The position numbers and the translations under genes were made by a program. Of a stretch of DNA of 64,000 nucleotides, positions 11,862 through 23,029 are shown piece after piece. Within the stretch, counting starts at the first letter, position 1, and each line of letters begins with the position of its first letter. The notes beneath the pieces were generated by a model. That model ran no database searches. It saw only the letters and a program-made list of their open reading frames with translations, and had not been told where the DNA came from. The DNA is from Calycina herbarum (Eukaryota; Ascomycota; Leotiomycetes; Helotiales; Pezizellaceae). The stretch covers positions 1 through 64,000 of the forward strand of contig LLEY01000150.1 of assembly GCA_001414485.1 (NCBI GenBank), given 5' to 3'.

Positions 11862-12291
11862 TTAAATTAAACTCATTACTATATCCTAGGAAGGAAGCTT
11901 TACTACTGTAGAAGCAAATATCCCACCACCTATCGACGTTATACATTACTAAACGTAGCTACGTTATATGTCCCTGAACGACGATACGCCACGTTATACA
12001 TCACTGAACGTTGTTACACGTTATATGTCCCTGAACCACGGCACCACCCTTTCGATTCTTTCGATTATTTCGACTTTTCGATCATTACCTTCACGTCCTC
12101 GGCAGCCCCTAGCACTACGAAGAAGAACAACAAAAACGATTCCAGTCCACTAACTAAAGAGTGGGCATCCCCTACTACTAAAAAAAAAAACGCTTATCTA
12201 AAAAAGCAAACATTAACAACCCCCTTTTTTTTCTATCTACACTAACCACCAACGTTACTAAATTCCTTTCGTTCTTACACCAACCACGAGA

Positions 12292-13510
12292 ATGCCGGTG
12301 AAGAAAAGTGCTCGTATTACCGCCGGCCAACAAAGCTATGAAAGCACTCCCTAGGCTAAAACATACCAAGACCCTCCGGACCAGCCCTTATCCGACGAAG
12401 ACGACGAAGCCGTCTAACTAGAGGAGAGAGACCAGGAGATTAACGATCTGAACCAGCAACTGTACGACTTACAGTAGTAGCTCGACAAAAACCAGGAACG
12501 TCTTCACCAATCGATCGAGAGCCTAAGAGCTCCTCAACTCTACACACAACCCCGTCACAGGCCTATGCCCCCTCGACCTAATAGACCTGACCCTCGGAGA
12601 ATACCTCGGCTAGACCACCACGAGAAGCTGGACAATCCAAAAGCAGAAGCCGGGCCTAAATTCGACGCATAGCTCGTGAATGTTAATAGACTCCTTCTTA
12701 ACTACGGCACAGTGTTTCTAAGTAATAGCGCTTAAGCACGCTGGCTATATAAGCAAACTACTAGAGACGCCCAGAGTCGGCTCACTCCGTACTTTCTCCT
12801 ATTATCAATTATAAAACTCGAGACAGCCTAGGCAGTATTCGACCACTTTAAGCTAGCATATAGCGATCCAGAAAAACAAGTAAAAGCCTACGCCCTCTAT
12901 GTTACCGAAAACCACGATGCCGGATAAAGCTTTAGCGACTTCTTCACTAAATTCTAGCTAAACGTAGGAATTACTTAGATCCACCCTAGCGTGTTGTTCA
13001 GAGACCTAAAGCATAAGTTGAATACTAGGTTCTTAAATACCCTTGCTACTAGCTAGCACCGTATTATAACCTTTACTCAGCTGCATTAGGAGTGCTCCTA
13101 ACTCTAACACACGTTTAAAGTAGTAGATGAAAAGCGTACGAAAGAAACGACAAAACGGCTCGCTAAAGAGAAGCTAGTACTTTCGGCTTAGCCTTCGTTA
13201 AAGACAAATCTACGACGTTTTATTAAAATTTCACCTACTCCCATCCCTTAATTCTAGGCCACGCCCCCGCGTTAGAAAAACCAGTAATTTATACTAAGAC
13301 CGCAACGCCCTTTTAAAAGAGAGCGTACAACTACTGCAGCAACTACTCCAGCCGCAGAAGTCACTTGTTTCAATTATAGAAAACAAGGCCATATTTCACC
13401 CACCTGTCCGGAGCCGAAAAAGCTAGCAGCTGTTTACGAAATATTTAAAGTAGAGGAAGAAGAGGAGGAGTTATCTTCGGACGACTATTTAGAAAACGAG
13501 GAGGCCTAGG
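12292..13510 (+). pseudogene. Gag of gypsy element 1
   Basis: It opens with MPVKKSARITAGQQSYESTP and continues in one frame interrupted mainly by TAG codons, consistent with mutated Gln or Trp codons. The zinc knuckle at 13366-13407 reads CFNYRKQGHISPTC, where the second Cys of C-x2-C-x4-H-x4-C has become Tyr (TGT to TAT). Confidence 0.85.
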
Positions 13511-16500
13511 AGAAGACTCCGCCCTAGGTGTATTCGCGCTTAAGATTAAGGAGATCGACGAGACTAACCTACTTAGAGGCAATCTAATCACTGTCGACGT
13601 TACTATCAAAGTTAGCTCTATCGTCATCACCCTTAAAGCTCTTATAGACACTAGAGCGAACGGATTTTCTTTTATCGACTTTACTCTTATATATTAACTA
13701 TACTAAAAATTTAACATAAAACCAAAAAAACTCCCTCGGATAATACGTACCAGAGGCTATAATAGAGACGGCTAATAAACCGTTACTTCTTTTCTTCTAC
13801 TTAATATTATTATAAATAGTCGTTACTAGTATAAAATCCTATTTATTATGCTTAACCTAGCTAACCACGAGCTTATTCTAGGCCTAAAATAGTTTAAGTA
13901 TTTCGATATTAATATTAGCCCACGTATAAGAACCCTGATTTAGCCTCGAGAGTATAATCCCACTCCTTTATACGAATGCTTAGTCCGCTGAACACGCTCT
14001 AATTTATATTCTAAAAGAATTAATAAGCCTTTTCAGCTCGACGTAGATAAAAGAGACGTAGCGTAGAACGCGAATTTTAGACGCTAAGACGATGGAAAAC
14101 TTTCAATTCTACGAAGGCCTCTACCTCTACTACCTATACACGTGAATAGAGAAGAAGAGATTTCAGTAGCAGTGTTAGGACTCTTAAAGAGATTTTCCCT
14201 CGACTAAAAACAAAGCCTTAAGAAGATATAAGAGGAGCTCGCCGGCGGACTAAAGCTAGAACCTCTTCGGCCGAGACGTCTAAAGCCTCTCTAGAAACCT
14301 TTAAAAGAGCTTTTAAAACCCGTGGTCGACATCTGTATGATTTCCGTAAATAGCTTTTATTAGAACTGTAACTAAGAGGATAACACCCTTTTCTCTATTA
14401 TACTCGCTAAGCTCGATAAGTAAATTAATATCCTCTAATAAGGTGAAAGCGACGACTCTAACGATTCTAAGGAAATAACCTATAAAGCACTGTTACAAGT
14501 GCTACCCCTAGAATGGTATAATAGAATAAAAGCCTTCTTAAGAGTCGAATCAGACACGTTAGCCGACTTTAAGTCGTCCGACTATAATATTAAACTCGAA
14601 GAAGGCTATACGACGAACGAGCTACGCTAGAGCCTACTGTATAAGCAGTTACTAGCAGAACTCGAGGCTATTCGAAAGTACCTCCGGGAAAACCTCGCTA
14701 AAGGCTTTATTGCCCTAAGTAACGCTTCTTACGCTTTACCTATCCTTTTCGTAACTAAGCCTAACGGAGAACTTAGGTTCTATATCGATTATAGACGGTT
14801 GAACGCTATTACAAAGAAGGACCGGTACCTACTCTCTCTAATCGAGGAGACTCTAGCACGACTTACTAGGGCGAAAATCTTTACTAAATTAGACATCCGC
14901 TAGGCTTTCTACTAGATCCGAATAGCGGCAACCTTAGAGGATCTTACGACTTTCCGTACTTACTATAGTACTTTTAAATATAAAGTTCTTCTATTTAGAC
15001 TTACTAATAAGCTAGCCACTTTTCAACGCTATATAAACAGTGCCCTAGCCGAGTACTTAGACATCTTCTATATAGCTTATTTAGATAATATTCTAATTTA
15101 TTCTAAGAACCTACTCGAGTATAAAAAGCACGTTTGAAAAGTCCTTTAAAAGCTTAAGAATTACAGACTTTATATAGATATTAAGAAGTACGAATTTAAA
15201 GTAAAAAAGACTAAATTCCTTAGTTTTATTATTAAAACTAATAGAATTTAAGTCGACCCCGCCAAAATCGACACTATTACTTAATAGCAGCGGCTGAAAA
15301 CAGTGAAAGCAGTTTAATTATTTCTTAGATTTTATAATTTCTATCGGAGGTTTATACGAAATTATAGTATAATCGCTGCTTCTCTAACATAGCTAACGAG
15401 GCTGAACCACGTCTTTAACTTCAACGACGAGTGTGTTACTTCTTTTAAGAGACTATAACACTGTCTTACGAATGCTCTAATCCTCGCTTATTTCGATATT
15501 AACAAGCACTGCCTTCTAGAGACCGATGCTTCTGATATAGTAGTAGCCGCAGTCTTCTTATAAAAAGGAATAGACGGAGAGTTTTACTCTATCGCTTATT
15601 TCTTAAAGATAATAGCCTCGGCCGAATTAAATTATCTAATTTATAACAAAGAGATATTAGCTATTATACGCTCGTTCGAACACTGGCGCGCTGAACTCGA
15701 AGGCTTAAAAGAAACTATTTAAGTGATTTCAGACTATAAAGCTCTTAAATACTTTATAACTACAAAGGAGCTTTCGAGTAGACAGGCACGTTAGACGGAG
15801 ATCCTTTCTTAGTATAACTTTAAAATCGTATATAAGCCCGGCAAAACTAATAAGGTAGATCCGCTAATAAGAATATACAACGACGATTTTAAGCACTTAA
15901 AGACTAAGAAGAACATTCGGTACTAAAAGTTGCTCTAGCTGTAAAACCTTAACTCTCGAATCTCTAGTAGTCTTAGTAATATCGAAGCAGAGATATCGCT
16001 CTCTCCTATTAACTAGCAACTAGACCTAACTAACCTTCTTCTTCGGACGAATCGAGAATCCCCCGAGTTCGACACTTAAAGAGAGCTTGTAAAGGATAAG
16101 AATTTAAAGTAGGAAATAGACGATAGAAGGTTACTTTTCGAAGAAAGGCTTATAGTAGAAGAAGAGCTTCGTACCCGCCTTATTACTAAAGCTTACTATT
16201 CTATCTTAATAGTACACCTAGGACGAAATAAGACAATCCTTCTACTTAAAAGATAATACTACTAGAATAAGATAGACGTAGGTATTAGCAGATTCGTATA
16301 AAACTGTTATACTTGCCGAAGATCTACTATTCTATAAGATAAGAAGCTAGGACTCCTAAACTCGCTCTCTATTCTAGACAGGCCTTAGTAACACCTTTCC
16401 GTTGATTTTAAAGACTTTCTATCTAATACTTTAGGATTTAATAAAATCCTAGTATTCGTTAACCGACTAGGAAAGAGACCTATTTTAATACCTTATAACT

Positions 16501-16895
16501 CTACAGTGAATATAAAGAACCTCGCAGCTATGTATATCTAGTATATCTTTAAATATTATAGACCTACGTCTATAATTATCTTAGATCGTGGACTATAATT
16601 TATAGCCGAGTTTTAGTAAGAATTTAATAGGATTATAGAGATAAAAGTTAAGCTTTCAACCGCTAATCACTCTAAAACCGATAGCTAGATAGAAAACGCT
16701 AATTAGTATATTAATCAGCGTCTACGCCTATTTATTAACTACTACTAGGACAACTGGTCTTAGCTTATCTACATAGTCGACTACGTAGTAGCCTCGCTTC
16801 TATAAGACTCTACCGGACTCTCCTCCTATATAATTAAACTCGGATACGAGCCTCGTATATACTTTAACTAGAAACATCTAAAAGACAAAATCGAT
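13511..16895 (+). pseudogene. Pol of gypsy element 1 (protease, RT, RNase H, integrase)
   Basis: Reverse transcriptase is seen from FYIDYRRLNA (14779-14805) to YLDNILIYS (15078-15104), where the second Asp of the Y-x-D-D box is Asn. The RNase H motif ETDAS is at 15518-15533. The integrase core carries LSTANHSKTDS at 16650-16685. Stops are TAG throughout. The frame is cut by the Pogo insertion at 16902 and resumes at 18756. Confidence 0.88.
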
Positions 16896-16901
16896 GTTAT
16901 A

Positions 16902-18753
16902 ACGTGTTTCACAAGCGAGTCGCCTACACAAGCGAGTCGCCCACTTTTTCAACCTAGTGTTATTATAATATAAAATACTCAACACTATACAAAGTTATTA
17001 TTACTATAGAAGCTATCTAGTATTCTTTAGAACTTTCGCTATCTTCTACATCTAATATTTCTGCCTAACAAGTACGAGAATTATGCCTAGTTTTACTACA
17101 ACGGCTACAGTGCCTGTCTACGCGAACTCTCTTCCTAGACTCTTCACCTTATTTCTAGCCACTATTTTCCTCAGATACAATTAAATCAGCTACGTCGCCC
17201 ACTGTTAATGTCTCTTAACTCTTAATATACTTCCTCTTATAACTTTTACGCTTAGTTATAGCCTCAGTTATTATACGAAGACTAGTGATTTCCTTACATA
17301 TTAATACTATATTATATATCACCCTAGTTAAGCCTTTTTCGAGTTGATTAAGAGACTGAATAATAGAACTAGGTAACGAGTCTTAATATCTTTAAATCCG
17401 ATCTTAAATAAGTATTAATTAAGCTATTATTTCGTATACGTTACTTAGTGTTTTAGGTGTCCATAGAGTGTCTTCTAGTATTGTTAGTGTTAGCGTACGA
17501 AGCCTTAAATTAAGCTTTAATAACACAGCTTCTAAGCTATGTAGGACTAGCCCAGCCCCTTTAAAACTCGCGTAGATGTTATCCTTTGTAAATGCTTTAT
17601 AAAAAGCTACTTTAAACGCGAGAAGAAAGGTTTCTTTAGTAATATAATTAATATGATTCTATGCTAAGCCTAATATCTTAGCTCTATACACTCGCTTTAA
17701 TAGCGAGAAGCAGACTATATCAAGCGGCTATAGTAGGTATAATAAGTATAGAGGTATATAGAGGGTAATAATGTTTAAGTCTTTACAGAGTTGCTAGAAT
17801 TCAAGCGAGTTATAGCTTTTATAACTATTAACAATTAACAAACGATATCCTTCTATACTTTATACCTTTATATGCTTATTAAAATACTTTAACTATGTAA
17901 CTCCAAGCTTATTATTTGTCTAGCCGTTGTTGCTAACCTTAATTACCTAATTATATAGTATGTATATGTCTTAGTACCAGGTAGAAATAAGTACTTTGCC
18001 CGCGAATATAATAAATAGCGGGATTGTCTATCCTGTTACGTTGACTCCCTGAATAACTATAACCTACTCGCGATTGCCTAGCTGAACTTGCTTTCGCTTC
18101 CCACGCGTTTCTAAGCTTATAACAATAAGTTAGGACGAAATAACTCCTATTATAAAGCCACTTTCGTTAAAGTTGTAAATATCCTTATCTTGAATACTAT
18201 ATTTCTCTTTAATAGACTATATAAGCGTAAACCATAGGCTAATAACTCGCGGATCCTTAGTTAAAGCTCGCTAACGATCGTATGAACGACTCTATCGAGT
18301 TTTAAGCTTAGGTGTATGTTTTATAAAGTTATCTAGCCAGTTCCTACCTACAGGCTTTCCGTCGCGCTCTCTTAGCAGATTGTTAGCCATATCTCGTACT
18401 ATATCCCTTATAGGCGAAAACCCTCGCGAATCTAACTCTAATATATATCTGACTATTGCCTCCTCCTCTGGCTTTGTAAGCTTTTTCGAATTAGGCTGGT
18501 AATCGCGTCGTAAGGGCTTTCCGGCGCGTCGATTAGAGAGAGTCTTTCAAGGAACATGGTAAATCTTTGCAGCGCTTCGTTCGGTTAATAACGCGTTGTT
18601 TTCGAGTTCTTAGGTTGCTAAAATAATATTAGCTTCTTAAGAAGGTAATTAAACGTTGTGGTGTTAAGCTATTATAATTTAAAGGTGGTATATAGTACGC
18701 GACGAGGAAAGTGGGCGACCCGCTTATGTAGGCGACTCGCTTGTGAAACACGT
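16902..18753 (-). mobile_element. Fot1/Pogo transposon, family B copy 1
   Basis: Length 1852 bp, flanked by TA. The inverted ends read ACGTGTTTCACAAGCGAGTC and its complement, each with two direct copies of AAGCGAGTCGCC. The minus strand encodes a degraded transposase: a helix-turn-helix region ending YDRQRALTKDP-like, then the DDE region with YNFNESGF, where other Pogo proteins have NFDETGF. It lies inside the integrase-to-chromodomain part of gypsy element 1. It is one of four family B copies. Confidence 0.92.
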
Positions 18754-18755
18754 TA

Positions 18756-19440
18756 GCAGATATAAAGAAGAGTAGAAAGGAGGCAATAAAGTATATATAG
18801 TAAATCTAAGAAATCTAGGAATACGCTAAAGCTAACCTAGCCGAAGCTTAGAAAAGACAGGTAGTATAAGCTAATAAGCACCGGCGTGCTATTGACTAAG
18901 ATGTTAGTAATAAGGTCTAGGTTTCTATAAAGCACTAGAGAAGTGACCGCCTAAGTCGAAAGCTAGGGAGCTAGTAAGAAGGTTCTTATAAAGTGTTAGA
19001 AAAGGTCGGTAAAAGCTATAGACTCGTATTACTAGGTTCTAACCACGTATACTCTGTTATTCACGCTAATAAGCTAAGAAAAGACTCTAACGACTCTCTT
19101 TCTAGGTAATATAATAACTAACCAGTAGTAGTCGAGTACTATAAGAGTCTAGAATACGAGGTTAAGGAGGTAATTACGTCTAGAAAGCGAGGTCTTTATA
19201 AGATAGAATATAAAGTAAAGTAGACAGGTTGGGAATATAACGAGGTCTGGTATAATACTAGTAGATTCAAAGGAGCGCCTTATAAGCTATAGGAGTTTTA
19301 TATAAAATACTCTAAAGTAGTTAGGCCTCCTAAGAATCTACCGTACTAGCTCGAGTGTTACGAAAAAGGAGTAGAACTTAAAAAACGATAAGACGACGAC
19401 TATAGACTTATACGCTCGAGGCGAGCTTCTTCGGAGAGAG
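18756..19440 (+). pseudogene. Integrase C-terminus and chromodomain of gypsy element 1
   Basis: The frame resumes after the Pogo insertion. At 19152-19320 the translation EYEVKEVITSRKRGLYKIEY, then TGWEYNEVWYNTSRFKGAP and a final EFY, matches a retrotransposon chromodomain (K-W-K-G-Y / W-E-P region), with Trp codons mutated to TAG. Chromodomains direct integration to H3K9-methylated chromatin in related elements. Confidence 0.8.
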
Positions 19441-19446
19441 GGGTGA

Positions 19447-19701
19447 TATAACGGAGCTGGAATTCATTTAAACTGTGTTAACTAAGCCTGGCTTAGTTAG
19501 CTATTTTCTATCAGATATAACGAGCTTTATTAGTTATATATAATTATATAACAAGCCTTAGCATTAGAACAACTTAAATAGCTTCGTTCCTTTTAGATTC
19601 TCTTCTCTCCTTAGTTTGATTTACCTTCGTACCTACGGTTCAAGTTCTAGTAATTTATTTAAAGCTGTTATATACTTTATCTTTTATTAGCATCTGTAAC
19701 A
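19447..19701 (+). repeat. 3' LTR, gypsy element 1
   Basis: 255 bp; aligned to the 5' LTR it shows C to T and G to A changes almost only at CA/TG sites. Confidence 0.95.
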
Positions 19702-19706
19702 GTGCT

Positions 19707-20890
19707 TACGAGCGAGCTACTACCTTTTCACGCTTACGTTTACGTTCTTATACTACCTTTTCACGTTCACGTTTACGTTTACGTTCTTACGATACCTTTA
19801 TTTTACGACCTTCTTTTTTAACTTCTATAATAGATACTCTTTAAGTTTAGTCTATAATCGCTGAATTATAAGCTAAAGTCTAGCGCTAGCGCGACGAAAT
19901 TTACTTACTTCGCTTAAGAATATCTATAAAGTCGAAACCTTCTCTCCTAGACTCTAAGAAATTTACTAGCTAAATATATAAATTCGACACTTAGCTTCCT
20001 TCTATTAAAGTAAAGCTACGAGTCGATAGCATAGCTATTAGAGACGCTATTATATAATTCTACTACGTCTACCTTAATCTTAATTCCTACGTATAAGCTA
20101 TAGTCCTCCTATAGCTCTCTTAAGTAGAACTTATATAAAGCTAGGACTACTAGATAATTCTCGATTAACTTATACGTATATATAATAACCTAAATAAGGT
20201 TTAAGAGGTAGAAGATAAGCTTTTCGCTCTTAGATAAGGTACTTACTCGATCTCTACTTATATCGCTAAGTTTAAGCGCGTTCTTTATAAAGTAAGAGAT
20301 TAGGACTAGTAGGATATTAATAAAATTTCTACCTTTAAGAATAACCGTAGTTCTACTCTTCACGGACGACTTTATTAATAGCTTAAACTGTCTTACGATT
20401 ACTCTAAATTTATACGCGTCGTTTAGTAATTAGCTAGTCGCTCTTTATCTTCTATACTACCTACGCACTCTTACTCCTCTAGGAACGGCAATTACCACAG
20501 CCACAGCGAGCTAATAGACCTAAATACTTTTAGCATCAATTCTATCGACACATTCTCTTTACCACGAGCACGTTCTATCTCCTTTGAACGCAGAGCTTAA
20601 TACAGAGCTGAAGGTAGATATATACGATGTAGTTCCTAGAACACTAGGTCAACGATAGCATATTCCGCCCGTTCTTACCAAACCTAAGAGAAATGAAAGA
20701 AGATATATCAGCTATAGATCTAGGGGATCTACCAGCTACGGAGGTATTCCTAAAACCAGCACGAAAGCAGGTAGCGAAAGCAGACAGACATATAATAGAC
20801 CTAGGCCGAGTAGTAGTAGCAGCTTTAGACGATGATACTTACAGTAGCGAGGAAGTAGGCTCGGACGATCCTAACCATCCAGATACCTAG
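19707..20890 (+). pseudogene. Gag remnant of the gag-only element
   Basis: A degraded frame reads YIAKFKRVLYKVRD, INKISTFKNN and LHGRL, the typical gypsy Gag helix region. A damaged knuckle follows (EGRYIRCSS at about 20608-20635, first Cys now Tyr). The last 65 codons (20693-20890, from MKEDISAIDLGDLP to NHPDT) stay open because they are less mutated; this is the Gag tail, not a separate gene. No pol follows before the polypurine tract at 20957-20973. Confidence 0.65.
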
Positions 20891-20973
20891 CAAAAGAGTA
20901 TTTTTCATAATTAGTTAGTTTAGATTTTCAACGCTCGGGGCGAGCTCTTTTTAAATTAGAGAGAGAGAGGTAA

Positions 20974-21153
20974 TATAACGGTTATAGTCACGAGGGCTGG
21001 ATGTTATATGCTCGCTAAGCGAGGCACGCTAGCACTAGCGTGCGCGACCTATATTTAGTTCCTAGCTCTCTCGAGCTCTCCTTCTCTCCTCGTCTTTTAT
21101 TCTAAGAATAGAGTGTTAATTATTCTAAGTCTTTCTAAAGCACGCCTATTACA
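20974..21153 (+). repeat. Probable 3' LTR of the gag-only element
   Basis: 180 bp, TATAACGG to CCTATTACA, directly after a purine tract (AGAGAGAGAGGTAA). It contains a perfect palindrome, GCACGCTAG-CA-CTAGCGTGC. It resembles the LTR at 11307 only in the first ten bases and in the promoter-like middle, and no matching target duplication is seen. Confidence 0.5.
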
Positions 21154-21330
21154 GTCTCGGGGTCTCTATATATATCTTTCTCTACGTCTCTCGTACGAAA
21201 TTAGATAAGAAACTATGCTAGCTTACTAGTATAGCCTTAAGTAGAGCTTGACCTGTTATACTAACTAAAGTTCGAAGTATCTTAAAAGTAAAGAGTATAG
21301 ATACTTATTAGAGTTAACATATATAACTTT

Positions 21331-21353
21331 TTCGAGGAAAAGTTTTCCTCGAA
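21331..21353. repeat. Perfect 11-bp inverted repeat (hairpin)
   Basis: TTCGAGGAAAA and its exact complement TTTTCCTCGAA are separated by one base. It has kept its sequence inside mutated DNA. It has no assigned role. Confidence 0.8.
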
Positions 21354-21399
21354 TTTTATTAATCTCTTTATATCAAACGATAGTAGCGAGAATTTCAAC

Positions 21400-23029
21400 T
21401 ACTCTACTCTCCTCCTAGAAGCTCTTCTCCTATAGTAGAAGAGTTATACTACTTAAAAAGATTACGTGAAATTTTTTTTCATAAGCCTCTTTTCCTCTAA
21501 CCACTAGTAAAACAGCCCTAGGAGCAGTATAAGCCTAAACAACAGATTTAGAGGGCTCGAAAGCTAGTAGAATATAAATAATAACTCTAGTAGTAGATAA
21601 GACAACTTATAAGAAATAGAAATAGATAATTTATAGTTTCCGACAATTACGCTAGGCCTACTAATCCTAGAGACCCTCTTATACCGTAATAGAGGACTAC
21701 CCGCCTTAGATAATATAGAACCTCTATCTAGCCTACTTAACTATATATATAGAACTTCTAACACCAGCTATAATTAACGTAACTCCCTCTTAACTTAAAC
21801 CTCGGTAATAACACTGCCTCTTCTCTCTACTAAACGACTAAGAGTAAACAGCGCTATATAACTATTCTGATACGTCTTTCTTAATAATCTAAAGACTCTA
21901 GAACAGGTAATTCAAGGTGCTCGAACACTTCTAGTAAAAGCTATAGAACTAGAGGACGATTAACTGAAAAAAGAGTCTCTTATAGACCTTCTTAACATCT
22001 TTAGAGAGTATATAGAAGGGAAACCTTTTCTCTCTACCTCTAGCATCCTCGCTAATATAGTTAATAACCTTAAAACAATTATAAGAAAAATCTTAAGAAT
22101 AAATATAGAAAATAATAAGACGCTAGCCTAAAAACTAGCCTATCTTCTAATATAGAACAACTAATTATTAAACAGCACTTCTATACTCGAAAAATCCTCT
22201 ATACTATACTCTATAGACTACTAAATCTTAAGTATACTAAGTATAACTAATAAAAAATAAGAAAGAAGAAAGAAAAGACTTATTCTTATAAAAATAGAGA
22301 ACGGCGATTTTAATAATATATAAACTATAGATCTACGAGACAAAATTAACGCTAGCCTTAAATATAACTTTAACACCGATAATACTATTAGTACTATTAT
22401 AAAATCATATTATAGAAATCTTGTTCTTACTATAAATAACGACTTTAAAGCTAGCTTTATTCTAGAACGAATAGAAGTTATTAGATAATCTATTATATTT
22501 AAGAACGCTCTACTTAACGTAGTATAGGTCTTAGTAGTAATCTATAGAATACCTATTAGAGACTTTAATTCTAAAGAAGGAATAAAACTTATAAAATAAG
22601 AAATTCTTATATTTAATAAATTACTTAATCTTAAGATTATAAACACCTCTCGCTAGATTACCTCTCTAGAGAAACGACAGGATTCTAATAGATATAAAGG
22701 CTCTATCGTACTTACTCTTAAAACAGAAGAGGACGCTAAAAGAGTATATAGAAACAGGCTTAATATTACTAGCATAAGCGCTAAGTAGAACATATAAGAA
22801 TAATATCTATAAAAGTATAATACTACAACTGCTAGAAATAGAGATATATCTAATAATACTATAAATCTACTCTAGTATATAGACTATACGCAGAAGCATA
22901 TAATACTCTTAACTATACCTGCGATAAGTACTAAACCACAGGACAGGTATACGAGCATACTACCCCTAGATATAAGAACTACTTAGAACAATTTCTCTTC
23001 TACCTAAATAATTTAAGACGGAATTTATA
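21400..23029 (+). pseudogene. LINE (Tad1-like) ORF1 relic
   Basis: At 22681-22790 the translation reads GSIVLTLKTEEDAKRVYRN then NITSISAK, which resembles the region before the zinc knuckles in ORF1 of Tad1-type LINEs (a pattern like SIV-TEE-A-R-R-L-AGIS). Further on, QKHII and HTTPRYKN fit degraded CCHC knuckles. Stops are frequent. It is cut at about 23029, where the inverted arm begins. No reverse transcriptase was identified. Confidence 0.5.

Larger units (their letters stand above)
11607..19701 (+). mobile_element. Complete but RIP-degraded Ty3/gypsy chromodomain retroelement
   Basis: Element length is 8095 bp, including a 1.85-kb Pogo insertion. The LTRs (11607-11861 and 19447-19701, 255 bp each) begin TGTGACGG / TATAACGG and end GTGACA / GTAACA. 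The target duplication GTGCT lies at 11602-11606 and 19702-19706. A purine tract (GGAGAGAGGGG) precedes the 3' LTR. Gag, reverse transcriptase, RNase H, integrase and a C-terminal chromodomain are recognisable in order, placing it among the chromoviruses. All three functions are broken by TAG stops. Confidence 0.95.

Noticed and set aside
11968..12153. Small gene with repeated TRYMSLN-like units
   Set aside because: It lies in the leader of gypsy element 1 and reflects imperfect DNA repeats (ACGTTATATGTCCCTGAAC).
13445..13651. Minus-strand 68-codon frame
   Set aside because: It is antisense to the Gag-Pol junction of gypsy element 1.
20693..20890. Separate 65-codon gene
   Set aside because: It continues the Gag frame from upstream and lies just before the polypurine tract and LTR; it is the Gag tail.
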